Positions 11,063 to 22,455 of a stretch of DNA of 64,000 bases are shown here, one piece after another. Origin of the DNA: Aphanomyces cochlioides (Eukaryota; Oomycota; Saprolegniomycetes; Saprolegniales; Verrucalvaceae); the NCBI GenBank assembly GCA_019828595.1, contig JAHQRK010000028.1, positions 834,009 to 898,008 on the forward strand, given 5' to 3'. The notes under the pieces were generated by a model. That model did no database searches. It was given only the letters and a program-made list of their open reading frames with translations, and had not been told where the DNA came from. How positions within the stretch are numbered: the stretch's first letter is position 1; each line of letters opens with the position of its first letter. The position numbers and the translations under genes are program-made.

Positions 11063-11696
11063 TTAAAACAATGCTCTTTTTTTACATTTATTCTTTTTCG
11101 ATGCTTCTTGTGGCACTGGAAGACGGCTGGCCTTGCGCTTTGGCCTCTCACTTGCTATCATCAACGCAAGCGCTTCATCATTTGCGATTCGCGTGCTCGA
11201 AACTTCTGAGTCTTCAACTTGTTGCGTCGTTTGAACTTCATTATTTCGTTTTTGACTCCTGATAAGATCTTCAATTTTCATTTCGAGGTCTTCGACACGC
11301 TCGTTAAGCAACATGTACATTTCTTGTTGTTCTTTAATTTCATTTTGAAGATCTAGGACTAAATCCTGGCTTTGACTTGTACCCTCTGATGAAGAATGCT
11401 CACGACTCCGAGGGCGCTTCTTGAGCAAGTTGTGCCGCTCGGAGTTGTGAGCTTTCCTTTCAGAGAGAGTCATGCCCTGAAATGAAGCTAGATCTTCTCC
11501 TACCATGATGATAAGATAGTCGGCAGAAAATGTGCTCACCTTCTAGGATTGAATAAACCTCACCGTCTTCATGCATCGACTTTTTCCACGCCCCCTGATC
11601 GGTATGATACACCCTGTAATGCGTGGGGTAGTGTCCAACCGTCAGGAGGACGTGGCAGCCTCCAACATTGCATCTCACTGGCCTTGATGCCATCAC
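11063..11696 (-). CDS. Small zinc-finger and coiled-coil protein, unknown function
   Basis: Two exons (11696-11540 and 11499-11063) with a 40-bp GT-AG intron give 197 aa in frame. The N-terminus has a compact Cys/His cluster (CNVGGC followed by HYPTHYRVYH) resembling a C2H2 or BED-like finger. The middle is a predicted coiled coil (LDLQNEIKEQQEMYML, ERVEDLEMKIEDL). The C-terminus is very basic (SKKNKCKKRALF). A DNA-binding, nuclear role is inferred. I do not recognise the family. It converges on the MULE-1 tail, and its start codon lies where the copia sequence on the same strand stops looking like copia. It may therefore be a host gene beside a truncated retroelement or an accessory gene of a transposon. 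Confidence 0.55.
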
Positions 11697-11749
11697 AGTC
11701 TTCTCGCAAGGTAAAATTCACACTGACCAGTCGATTCACTGTCTTGCAG

Positions 11750-14700
11750 TATTTTACTTTGATTCTATCCTTTTCAACTAAGTCTCTTGCAAATAAATAT
11801 CTGTTTCGATATGTTTGCTGGCTTTGTGATTTCCAGGATTGTGGACTATGTCTATCGCTGCAGTGTTGTCGCACCAGACAACAACTGGTCCAGATGGTTT
11901 GAATCCCATTTCACTGAGTAGGTGACAGACCCATTCGCTTTCCTTAATGCCCTCGCTTAGAGCGACCAATTCCGACTCAGTCGTCGAGACTGACACACAT
12001 GCTTGCTTAGAGCTGCACCAAGATATGCTATTATAATTAAATAACCTGTTACTGACTTACGCTCTTTTTGTTGAGTCGCGAAACTCGCATCAGTATAGAC
12101 TTCTAACGAAACTCCGGCTTGGTTTCCATCTATAAGAAGTCCATATGTGGACGTCCCTTTCAAGTATCTTAGTACTCTCAGGGCTGCTTCCCAATGTAGT
12201 TTATTATAACATGATAAGTACTTACTAAGAGATCGCACAGCATTTGCAATGTCTGGCCGTGTGCCTCTAACTAAATATTGTAGTGAACCAACTAACCCTC
12301 TATAGTCATATGGTTGTTTGACGATCTCAGCAGGAGAGAGAGAGGTTTCATGATACAGTTCTATTCCCACTAGCTGTGGTGTTTGAGCTGGTTTGCAGTT
12401 AATCATGTTATACTTCTCGAGCAAGTCGAAGATGTATTTCTCCTGGGATAGTGTCATGATTTTTAACGATCTATTTCTCTCAACTCTTATTTTAAGTATG
12501 TAATTCAAGCCTCCAAGGTCTTTCATTTTGAATCGACAACTCAATTGAGACTGAAGATTGACTACCAACTCATTGTTCCTCGATATAATTGTTAGATCGT
12601 CAACATATACCACAACAACAATCCATTCGTCTTTGTGTTCTCCCACTTTTTGAACATAGATGCAATATTCTTTCTTGCATCGTTCAAAACCAACTGATGT
12701 TAGAAACTCATGTAGGAGTTGATACCAAATTCTAGGAGCCTGCTTAAGTCCATATATGCTTTTATAGCTCATAGACTAGATGTTTAGAACGACTCTGCAC
12801 AAAGCCTGGAGCCTGACGCATGTACAGTTTGGTACCATTCGGAATGGACCCATTTAGAAAGGTTGTGTGCACATCCATTTGCTTAATAATACAATCATGA
12901 ATAACACCTAGTGCTAGAACCAGTCGAAGTGATTCAAATCGAGCAACAGGTGCATAGACTTCATCACAGTCTACACCATACTCTTGATGGCATCCCTGCG
13001 CTACTAGACGAGCCTTGAAGCGCTCGATGGACCCATTAGAGTGGTACTTTACAGTAAATACCCAGTGGCACGGAATGGCTAGTCTACCAGGAGGTAGCTC
13101 AGTCAACTTCCACGTTTTATTATCGATTAACGACTGATATTCCTCATCAATGGCTTGACGCCACTGTGCACTGTTTGGACCAGTAAGCGCCTCTTTTAGA
13201 GATCGAGGTATAACCACTTTTGGATTTGGCTGAGTTGTTGTTGACATATCACCAACATTTACAGAATACTCTGCCAGTTGATCAATAGATCGAAGTCCAG
13301 AATGCAATAAGTTTAGTAATTCATTCAATTCAAGAGACTCAGTTCTTGGATGACCTGATCGAATGATCGCATTATTGCAGACGTAGTCGTCGAAACGACG
13401 AGGGAGACGACGATTTTGTTGAAGCGATCTCGTGTGAGATTCAAGGGTTTGGGGTGGAGAGTCAAGGGTTGAGGTTGGAGAGTCATTTTGACTCACCCTC
13501 ATTGAAGTACTCCCACTAACTCTAGTAACTCGTGTTTTCTTTAACTGCATGTTATGAATGTCACCATTGTTTGTCCTTTTACGATTAGATCTGGAAGGTG
13601 AAGTAGGATCATCCACGTCTGAATGATTCTCGTCCTGTACGTCTACAGAAGTACTTCTTGAGGTGTGTGAGATGTCATTATCATTGTCGTGAGTACTCTC
13701 ACAACGAGCAGCGTTTCTCTCACGACGAGCAGCGTTGCTCTCACAATCACCAGCATGCGAACCCATGGCTCCTGCACTGGGCAGTGAGTCAATTGCTTGG
13801 GTTTCACTGAGCGTTAGGCGAGGTTCCTGGTGGTGGAAAATTTTGCTTACAGCATCTCCAAGGAACCCACCATCAAAAGTAACATCACGTGCAATTAGAA
13901 ACTTGTTATTATGAATATCTAATAGACGATATCCTTTGTAGTCTTCTGCTATTCCTAGGAATCGACACTTCATAGACCTAGATGAGAGCTTCTTGTCTGA
14001 TCGAAGCTCTTGCGGTATGTGTGCGTAACACACACATCCCCACATATGAATGCGACTTAAATCAGGAAGGCCACCATGAACACATTCATACGGTGTCTTG
14101 TCGCTCAGACGCTTGGAAGGTGTGAGATTTTGGATATACGTAGCATGCATCAATGCTTCGGGCCACCACTTTGCATTCATATTAGAATCTAAAAGCATGC
14201 ATCTAACTTTAGCAAACTTTGACTGGTGGTCTCTCTCAGCAGACCCATTCTACTCGGGTGAATATCGATTAGACTTTTCATATTTAATACCCAGTTTATT
14301 GTAGAATTTAAGAAGCGACCTGTTGTTGAACTCAGTGCCTCCATCAGTTCGCACTCGGCGAATGACCTTGTCTGTTTGTCTTTGAACCAGATTCACAAAG
14401 TCTTTAATAGTATTAGGAATTGTGTCCTTAGTCTTGTGCAAGGATGCCCATCGGTAAGACGAGGCATCGTCTACAACGGAGCAGTAGTAGCGAATGTCGC
14501 TAGTTGTGCCGTACAATCCTGTTTGTTTAAGTGGCCCACATGAGTCCATGTGTAGAGATCCCAATGGGTCAGGATGTCTAGTTCCAACACGTCGATTATA
14601 GGACATGCGTCTGTGCTTAGCTATAACACAAGTCTTACAAAACATCTTTAGATCTTTTAAACTATCGACATGCAGATGAGGTAGACCTTTTATCTTTCCA

Positions 14701-15620
14701 GACGTCAACATACGAGTTAGAGTTTCTCTGTTCACGTGGCCTACTCTCACATGCCACTCACGAAAAAGCTCGTGCGCTCGATTCACGTTCGTTATTATAG
14801 TCTGGCGAGCTGGCGCATGTTTAACTGCATGACATATAATCTGACGCTCATTGATAGAATGACTCTTAACGTAATAAGCTCCATTAATACAGCGAACAAT
14901 CAACTGTAGTGCATTATCCTTAAACACGTACTTGTACATGCCACAAGAGCTATCTGCTATGTAATATCCGCATCGTTTCAATTGATTTTCACTTAGTATA
15001 TTAGCTTTGGCTCCTGGCACATAGGCTACATTTTTGAATGTGAATGGTCGAACTCCTTCGGGAGAATCAAACCAAAGCTTGCCTAGATATGTGCACTGAA
15101 GACCTTTCCCATCACCAAATTTGAACACAAAACCAGAGTGTACATTAGATTTAACTAGATATTGTACCTCTCCTGTCATGTGATGCCCGCATCTGCCATC
15201 GAGTGCCCATTCACTTCTAGTCATTGAACGTAGTGTTAGCAAATGCGGAAATTGAGATGCAATTACCTGATCCAGCTCAACTGAGAGAGACTTCATGGAA
15301 GCTGCCACTGTCTCCATTCTAGGAGTTGCAGTAGTGTCAGCAACCAGAGCCGGAGAGTATTGCATCATATCGTCACCCATTTCGTCGTCGTCGTCGAACA
15401 ATAATTCTTCAATCGACTTGGTCGAGTCATCATCGGGTAGCTCGATTTCTCTTCTTGAATCGCCCATAGGTGGCAGCGGCACCTCTTCTCGAGTGGTCAT
15501 GGCGCCACAGGGCACTTCTTCACGAGTCGCGTCCCGTCCTCGGGGTGTCGAATCTTGTATCTTCCTTGGCTTCTCATAGATGTTGGATCGAACCCATCCC
15601 CGGCTGAAGTCCTCTTGCCG
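11750..15620 (-). pseudogene. Copia Gag-Pol polyprotein, several disabling mutations
   Basis: The main frame (15515 to 12762) holds the protease-like region (WALDGRCGHHMTG, where copia proteases usually have DSGAS), the integrase zinc domain (HVRVGHVNRETL and FCKTCVIAKH), the integrase core (LHMDSCGPL, RVRTDGGTEFNN) and the first part of reverse transcriptase (DVHTTFLNG). A TAG at 14252-14250 interrupts the integrase in a SPE-x-NG context. A one-base insertion near 12770 moves into the frame with KSIYGLKQAPR, VVVYVDDLTI (YVDD catalytic motif) and TGYLIII. One-base deletions near 12025 and 11795 then lead to VSVSTTESELVAL and FARDLVEKDRIKV of RNase H. The polyprotein cannot be made intact. Confidence 0.85.
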
Positions 15621-15698
15621 CTTGGGGCACTTCCACCAAGGAATGAAATGCTTCTACTGTGAAGGGAAGTACAATGTTGCTGGCCAAGACCATCCCAA
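11750..15698 (-). mobile_element. Ty1/copia retrotransposon, decayed and truncated, no LTRs seen
   Basis: Copia gene order is readable on the minus strand: gag remnant, protease, integrase, reverse transcriptase and RNase H. I found no LTR pair. At the 5' side homology ends in the gag region, exactly where MULE-2a begins (15699). At the 3' side copia-like sequence fades near 11750, shortly after the RNase H C-terminus and before the zinc-finger gene. The element was therefore truncated at both ends. Confidence 0.8.
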
Positions 15699-16021
15699 AG
15701 CAACGTCGTATAATATTTGAAGACGAATTACAATATGAGAAGCCTAGTGGTTTGAAAGTACGCTAAAAAGGTGGGCCTTGACAAATTATTATTTGATAAA
15801 GTTTCACAATAAGACACATACCTATGACAACATATATCAATACTTATAATGTTTCAAGAGATATGTAGGTGTGGCAGTTTCTCACTCGGAGTGGATGCAC
15901 GAATCATTTTGTGATGCTGAAGATTGAAAAACATGAGACAAACCGTAAGTTTCAGTTTGACTCTAGAACACGTCACAGCTTGCCGTGTGTAACTAAGAAA
16001 AAGAATTGTGTTCAAAGCGAC

Positions 16022-16243
16022 ATGACAGCGACGCCTCGTGCCGTGCGATTCGCTCTTAGGCAGCTTGCAAGAGCTATGAAGAATATGAGCGACACTACTT
16101 TCTATAGACGTGTGACGTCTATTCAAGAGGCAATACAAGGTCATTTGCCGCACATTACTACCACGCGCGAACTCATTTTGGACATGAAGAACGTAAGCTA
16201 CATGAGCCGACTGATTCGAAAGTTCCAGCGTAACTATAGCTGA
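16022..16243 (+). CDS. Conserved 73-aa ORF of MULE-2, unknown function
   Basis: ATG at 16022 opens a 73-aa basic, helical-looking protein (MTATPRAVRFALRQLARAMK). It is preserved at protein level in the other MULE-2 copy (about 54114-54338), although there the ATG has become ATT. It lies about 200 bp upstream of the transposase ATG. A GTAAGC donor-like site at 16191 and a TTTTGTGTTAG acceptor-like site at about 16258 suggest part of it could belong to a spliced 5' leader. It may be an accessory transposition protein, an upstream exon or a 5'-UTR reading frame. No known family was recognised. Confidence 0.45.
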   Translation: MTATPRAVRFALRQLARAMKNMSDTTFYRRVTSIQEAIQGHLPHITTTRELILDMKNVSYMSRLIRKFQRNYS

Positions 16244-16443
16244 TATATTTTGTGTTAGACAGCTGTGTAATGCAACAATCTGTATTCAATCATCTCTTGG
16301 GTTTGAACAACTCCTCCGTAGCATTAGGCTTCAACGCCGCTGCCTCTTGTCATGTACTAATTGCACAAAGCAGTAGTTTCACTTGGTTACACGTTACAAC
16401 AGTGTGAACGGTCTGGCATGTGTTTGTAACTCTCACTAAGATC

Positions 16444-18550
16444 ATGGACTTCCAACACATCGTGCAACTGCCTACGCATGAGCTTGAGGCATTCCTGTCG
16501 AACCTCCCTGCTTTTCGAACGCCTAGTAGCAGTGCAAAGCCTTGCACAACTCTGCACCCTGATGCCTTTAACGATGCTTGCTTTGAGCCCCATATGATGC
16601 AGGTAAAATACACTCGTTGTGTGTCAAGTCGGTGTCATCCCGACTTTGATGGATACAACGAAGACCAAGTGGACAGATGTGAAATGAAATATCGCATTAC
16701 AACATGCCCAGCATCTGGACTATCTTTCGTGGCTGCTCGAGGAATGCATAGGCACCTCCTTCACCCTGATGCAGGAAAACGCTCTCCTACTCGAGCATGT
16801 GTAAGTTTCTGCAGCTATTTCTACTGCACTTCATAAGGTGCTCTAGGTTACTGAAGATATGAAAGATAAGATTAAGAATTGGCTTGAGGATAGACCTGGT
16901 TGCAAACTAACAGACATTTACTACAAGCTGGAAGCAGCGCACACCCGAAATGAATTTGGCAGATGTCCGATGCCATCCTTGAAGCAGGTTCAGGAGGCTG
17001 TAAAATACATGCGGGTCAAAGATATGCGACATCAAAGCACAGTACAAGCCACCGAGCTTGAACTTGTCCGACGAATGCAACCAGATGACATCGCTGATGA
17101 GGACGAACCATTTGTTTTCGGTGTCCCAATAATCGACGGCCAGTCACGTGTGGGCGATGGTGGGATTGAAGCGTTCCGAGCAGGTACATCACCAAGTGTT
17201 ATAAATGCTAACATGTGGCCAGGATTCACTTCAATCACCCTCTTACGAAAATATGTGGTAATTTGCGAAGAAATTCCTGGCTTTAGAGTCATGATTCATG
17301 CTGATACTACCTTCAAGACGAACAAATCAGGCTACCCAATATTCGTATTGGGATATTCTGACAGAAGTGGTCGATTTCACACACTTTGTGTAAGCATCAC
17401 ATCTCAGCGTCGAAGCCAGGATTTTCACTGGGTTTTGAGTTCATTGTGCAGTCTTATGCTGGAGAAATTGAATTACACATGGAAGCCCCGCTTATTCATG
17501 GGTGATGCCGACAAGGTGCAATACCGTGGCCTTATGGAAGTTATTGCACCCAACACACCTGAAGTGCAATATGTCATGTGTTTTTTCCATGTCATCAAAA
17601 AGTGCTATGAGAAGAAGAGTGGCCTCATATGGTCTGAATGGTGCACCGTCTCTTTCGACATCTACTTGCTTCACATGTCAACCTCTTTTCAAGATTTGCT
17701 AGACAAAATGGCTCGCGTCTATGAAAACTGGAGCACGAGCCGAGAACTCAAAAAGTTTCGATCCTACTTTTATGACACCTGGCTGCCTCGTCAAGTTCCG
17801 TTCTCTCGTCGAAATGAATTTCGATTTTGGAAGTGGCAAGTGTACCACAGCGACAGTGGAAGTGCTTTAACCAACAATCCCAATGAACACTTCAATGGCG
17901 AGCTGAAAAGAGTACGTTTTCAAGACGGTCACTTTCTTACACATGTTTTGTAGTTTGTCAACAATCAAAAATTGCATGTTCCCCATCTGGTTCAGGAAAT
18001 CTGTCGGCTGTTAAGTAAGGAGTCGAGATCTCGTACAGTTTGGGCGACGGAGGCCATGGTAAGCGGAAGACTCAAGCGACGTTACCAAAAGTTGCAAAAA
18101 ATGCGTTTACTACAAGTTTCTGCTATGGTGTCAGAAAACCCGATGACATGGAGAGTCCGCCATCTGGCACCCCATGAAGCCCAACAAGATGACCACGAAC
18201 GATTGAATTTTTCAACTGGCTCCTATCATGAGATGAGTCCAAGAAATCCTATCAGCAGAAATTTGAGACGCCTCGAATTGTACATGCAACCACCAACGGG
18301 GTGGGATGTCGTCCATGCAGATGGTGTCGTGCGCTGCAGCTGTCTTGTTTGGGTGCGCAATTGTATTTGTGTGCATTCGATTGCATTATCCTGTCGGATT
18401 GGCAAGATTCCCCAAGGCATGGAAGGTACGCCCAGAAAATTGAAGAATAGAACACATCGTCAGCGGCCACGAGAAGATGCTATCGACGAAGTTGTAGATG
18501 GTTATGCGCGTGGTCCAAGAAACAATCGCGGTGCTTTGCATTTAGATTAG
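16444..18550 (+). CDS. MULE-2a transposase, apparently intact (672 aa)
   Basis: Three exons join without phase problems: 16444-16800, 16847-17911 and 17954-18550, with introns of 46 and 42 bp. The N-terminal part has a Cys/His cluster (RCHPDFDGYNEDQ, TTCPASGLSFV) that may be the DNA-binding domain. The MULE catalytic core follows: MIHADTTFKTNKSGYPIF (first Asp near residue 271), LFMGDADKVQYRG (second Asp near 338) and VMCFFHVIKKC. A SWIM zinc finger sits near residue 600 (VVRCSCLVWVRNCICVHSIA). This organisation is typical of Mutator-like transposases. No stop or frameshift is present, and the 3' half is almost identical to the second copy, indicating recent activity. Confidence 0.88.
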
Positions 18551-18659
18551 ATTTTTCTCTTGAGAAGCACAGGATAATCTGTGCTTTAAGCTAATACATT
18601 TCCTTGTCATGATCTCTATTCTACGACTGTGATTTCGCTGTAGATCCTACTAGTTTGAT

Positions 18660-19560
18660 TTCCATAGCCTCTAGTGTAACATACACCTAGAAGCACGCAA
18701 AGAAGTCCATCGACTCCGCGTTGGCATCGTTCTCAGTCAACAGTACGTTTTCATCATTCTACGCAAGTTAATCGGCCGTAATTCAGTTGGACTCCTTGAT
18801 CGCCACTGTGTTGGCCCGACGCGAAGTCTACCGAGCCAACGATTCAACCACCAGCCACCCAAGCGCCAACAACCACGGCGTCGAAAGCAGACAACGACAA
18901 TGGCTTTGGTTTGTGGGGCGCTTCCATCCCTTCTTGTCTAAAATGCACCTAGAGCACTCAAACAAGTCTATCGTGGCCGATTTGGCATCGTCCCCAGTCG
19001 ACTGTACGTCTTCATTGCTTGAATCAACTTAACTCTGCCATAGATCCATCCAACCCACAATTGACACTTCGTTGGCCGTAGATAGTTCGAACACATCACT
19101 TGGCACTGTATTTGCCTAACGCTGAGACTACAGTAAGACCTACTCATTGCTTCTAGTCTAAAATGTGCCTAGAACACTCACACAAGTATATCATGGCCAC
19201 GTTGATGATAGTCAGCAGTGCCTTCATCTCTTCTCTCGGTCGACAGTTCGTTTTCGTCACTCCAATCAACTTAAACTCGACTGTAGATCGTCGAACTCAT
19301 TGATCACCATTGTGTTGGCCCGACGCGAAGTGTACAGTACGGCGTTTCCATCCCTTCTTGTCTAAAATGCACCTAGAGCACTCAAACAAGTCTATCGTGG
19401 CCGATTTGGCATCGTCCCCAGTCGACTGTACGTCTTCATTGCTTGAATCAACTTAACTCTGCCATAGATCCATCCGACGCACAATTGACACTACGTTGGC
19501 CCTGTCGTCAACACAGTCTGGCCATTACAATTTCACGACCACGCTAGTCAACGCAGCTTC
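18660..19560. repeat. Degenerate tandem repeat, about 210/424-bp period
   Basis: A block beginning TTCTTGTCTAAAATGCACCT at 18931 recurs nearly unchanged at 19355, an offset of 424 bp. A more diverged half-step copy (TCTAAAATGTGCCTAGAACA) lies near 19155. The repeated block includes TCGTGGCCGATTTGGCATCG and ATCAACTTAACTCTGCC. No convincing protein is encoded. It sits directly beyond the right end of MULE-2a. Confidence 0.75.
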
Positions 19561-20079
19561 ATTGTCAAATGGGAGTGCCTGAGAGAGGGTGTGAGCTGGT
19601 ATTGTTACCAAAGAGATTAAATTTGTTTTAAATTTGAGCTCCATTTCTATTCATGGCTTAGATATCGTGCCAGTGGAGACTCGATTGAATCATCTCCGAA
19701 GAGGCATTTAATGTCCATATAGTCTTTGACTACAGAACGACATATCTATGGCTTCTAGTCCAACTTGGCCGTAGATCCATGAAACGCATCAATCGGCACT
19801 GTGTTCCTTTTGGACGCGTGAATCGTCGCCGTGTACCGTCATCCACAGTAATCAACGCTGGTTCAACTTGCTTGTCTACAGTGAGAGAAATTCAAGTTCC
19901 TTGCCTAACGACAACCGAGGGCACGCAAAAAACCAGTCGAGGGTGGAATATTTCAGCACATATGCGCGTACCCACCTTTACTTCTAATAGGGATATTTCC
20001 GCTCGATTCCCCACCAATCTCTATCAATCTAGGATAATTCCCATGATAAATGGGTCTCAGGTGTAGACAGTACTGCAGT
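19561..20079. other. No gene; possible left end of Harbinger C
   Basis: Non-coding as far as I can tell. AGGGATATTTCCGC at 19989 resembles the terminal AGGGAGATTTCGC of element D and could be the left terminus of the decayed Harbinger C. No matching right end was found. Confidence 0.35.
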
Positions 20080-21036
20080 AGAGTAATTTGTTACAACTTC
20101 CTGTGATTCCCCGATTTCAGTCTGCATCTTCTTGTTCTTGGTGTGCACGTTTTCTGTACTCTCCATCGCATATCCCTCTGTCTGCGCCTCCCACCAGTGA
20201 TTCTAATGAAAGAGCGGACACGATGCGATCGATTGGAAGCAATGTATATTGTTTTCGTCGGTTTACCGCGCCTGACCGATGGTCTGACCTAATTTCTATG
20301 TTTGGCCGCTCTCGTAGCGCCATGTGCAACATTTTCTCCATGTCGTTGGCCATATTTGCACCTCGTTCAGGGACATATTGTACTTAGACTTTGACCGAAC
20401 AGCCCCCTCTTGGAAACTTTTGCACGATCCATTTCAAACAAAGGAGCCGAGCTGCACAATATATGGGCTTTTGTCGACGGTACTGTACGTACATCTTGTC
20501 GTCCAAAGGGAGGCATTGCTCAACGCTCAGTTTACAATGGATATAAGCGTAGACATGCATTGAAATTTCAAACTATGGCGACCCCTGATGGAATGATATG
20601 TCACATCTATGGACCCATTGAAGGCCGTCGGCATGATTGAACGCTCTTGCGAAACTCAGATATTGAAAACAAGTTGACTCAGGACGGTCGATTAAAAAAT
20701 TACTTTGTTTACGGTGACCCAGCTTATGGTCGCTCGAATTGTTTTTGTTCACCCTTTGGTGGCTCCAAACCATCTCAAGCTCAAAAGATTATCAATTCTA
20801 GCATGAGCAGCGTACGTGTGAGCGTCGAGTGGTCCTACGGACAAGTTATTCAATACTGGCCGCTGGTTGATTTTTCGAAAAAGATGAAACTTGGGCTCTG
20901 TCCTGTTGGTATGCTGTACAATTGCGCAATTCTGCTCACGAATTGCATAACCTGTGCGCGTGGACGAAATACGAACAGTGCATTTTTCGGACTAGAGCCA
21001 CCAACTCTAGAAGCCTACTTGCACTACCTGGAATGA
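20080..21036 (+). pseudogene. PIF/Harbinger C transposase (same lineage as element D), broken
   Basis: Fragments align with the intact transposase of element D: FGRSRSAMCNIFSM, then WAFVDGTVRTSC (first Asp), NGYKRRHALKFQTM, FVYGDPAYG (second Asp), SVRVSVEWSYGQV (Glu), and the C-terminus FFGLEPPTLEAYLHYLE. The pieces are in different frames near 20330-20460, and a TGA follows GPIEGRRHD at 20637-20639, so the gene is dead. It converges on a MYB-like remnant, the same plan as elements A, B and D. Confidence 0.8.
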
Positions 21037-21189
21037 AATGACCCATCGATTAAAGTACATTGTTTATTTTTCAATTAATTTTAATGAATAAATTCTCCAA
21101 TTATAATTAATTGCTATATTAATTCAATGTATTAAAGTAACGATAAAATAGAATAATATTTAAATAATCCAAAAATAAAAGACAATTTG

Positions 21190-21910
21190 ATTTAACTTAT
21201 TTAGAAATCATTTTGTCGACAAGTAACATCACCTTGGAGAGCAGAGTCTCCATTTGATCCGAGCGCTTACTCAACTCATCCATTTGAATACGACGATGCT
21301 TGAGCTCTTCTCTTTCGTACTCCAGGCGCTGCATACGATATCACGATCGTCTTCATGCTTCTTTGTCTCGAACTCGAGCAATTGGGCAACTGCTTCTTTT
21401 TGGTCTTGTCACTCTTTTTTTCCCTGGGGTGGTTCTCAAGCGCTTTGCAACCCTCTCCTCCGCCTCACGACAAATGAGCTCGCCTGCACTGATGAGATCA
21501 GCTGATCTCTTTGCTTCCTTCTCTTTTTTGCTCGCTTTTCTATTTGAACATCATCCAACCGTATTTTGTAGTCACAAAGAAGCATGTCAAGCTCAGTCAC
21601 ATTCTCAACGATTCGTAAACTAGATTATATGGATTTTAATTTATTAATACAATCCCTGAAGCCATCAATTGTCTTGTGTTTTCTCTATCGTATGCAGTGA
21701 GAAGTTTCTTAACATGATTTCTACCGCTGCGCACATCAATTCGTTCGTCAAAAACGACAAGGTTCTTGCCAACCAAGCCCCGACGGTGTGAAATTGAGCC
21801 ATGGGTGCTGCGTATGGCTCATGGTGAATAACATCTCGAAGCATTACAAGGTCCATTTCGTTCGTCCATTCAACCTGGTGCTTCAGCTGCATTGGACTTG
21901 GTGAGCTCAT
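21190..21910 (-). pseudogene. MYB/SANT-like partner of Harbinger C, broken
   Basis: The ATG at 21910 opens MSSPSPMQLKHQVEWTNEMD then FHTVGAWLARTLSFL, a MYB-like stretch comparable to the element D partner (SRWTSDDDMALLVQANN). The frame ends early, at 21665. Further left, minus-strand frames resume with lysine/glutamate-rich, coiled-coil-like pieces (EQKREGSKEISSDQC, REKKSDKTKKKQL), like the C-terminal half of the element D protein. Confidence in the extent is low. Confidence 0.55.
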
Positions 21911-22241
21911 GTTGGCGAAATTGGCACTGGTAGAGTGTGAGAGAGGAGTAGACGGTATAGTGCGCGAGAACTTTGAACAAAGGATGATTCAATTCATACA
22001 TATTTGAAGTCGTTAATATATATACAAGTCAAGCTTCCTCACTCGTAGGAAAATTTGATATTTACTCGCAATTTACAACTTGACGAAGTTCGAAGTCAAA
22101 TTCAATCGAAGAAGTGAACTTTTGAATATGAAAATATCAAGTTGCTACAGTATATTCTCGCTCATTTTCGCTTTCTCCGACATTCGATTTTCTCTTGACT
22201 TCGCTATTTTCGGTGAATTCAAGAAATTCTTTATTGAACTG

Positions 22242-22455
22242 AGGGTAAATGTCAAAAGGTGTATAATTTATCAAAATATTATCAAAAATGTGTAAATTAT
22301 AGCTAGGCTAAAACAAGCACTCTGAGTAATAGGGTGTTCATTAGGGTGGCTTTCACCTAATGGCAAATGAGTGATGGACGTTATACACATTTTGCACACA
22401 TTTTACTCAATTTGTCAATATTTTGATAAATTATACACCGTTTGACATTTTCCCT
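22242..22455. repeat. MITE-like element with about 38-bp inverted ends
   Basis: The left arm (AGGGTAAATGTCAAAAGGTG, then TATAATTTATCAAAATATT) and the reverse complement of the right arm (AGGGAAAATGTCAAACGGTG, then TATAATTTATCAAAATATT) match with few differences. The unit is 214 bp and has no coding capacity. The flanks (TTGAACTG on the left, TTGAATCAA on the right) suggest a short duplication but are not decisive. Confidence 0.7.

Larger units (their letters stand above)
15699..18645 (+). mobile_element. MULE-2a: Mutator-like element, uninterrupted copy
   Basis: The unit is defined by comparison with the copy at 53291-59132. Similarity starts at AGCAACGTCGTATAATATTT (15699) and ends at TTTCGCTGTAGAT (18645) in both copies, with unrelated flanks. 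The ends share only a short inverted match (GTCGTAxAATA), and I found no convincing target duplication, so the termini are inferred. It contains a small ORF and a three-exon transposase without visible lesions, and could be autonomous. The second copy has the same length, to within one base, once its two later insertions are subtracted. Confidence 0.8.

Noticed and set aside
15600..15700. Plus-strand zinc-knuckle-like CFYC sequence beside the copia gag end
   Set aside because: It lies antisense to the copia frame, the frame is short and the Cys/His spacing does not fit CCHC. Chance match.
19989..20002. Firm left terminus of Harbinger C
   Set aside because: The similarity to element D's end is short, and no matching right end or target duplication was found.
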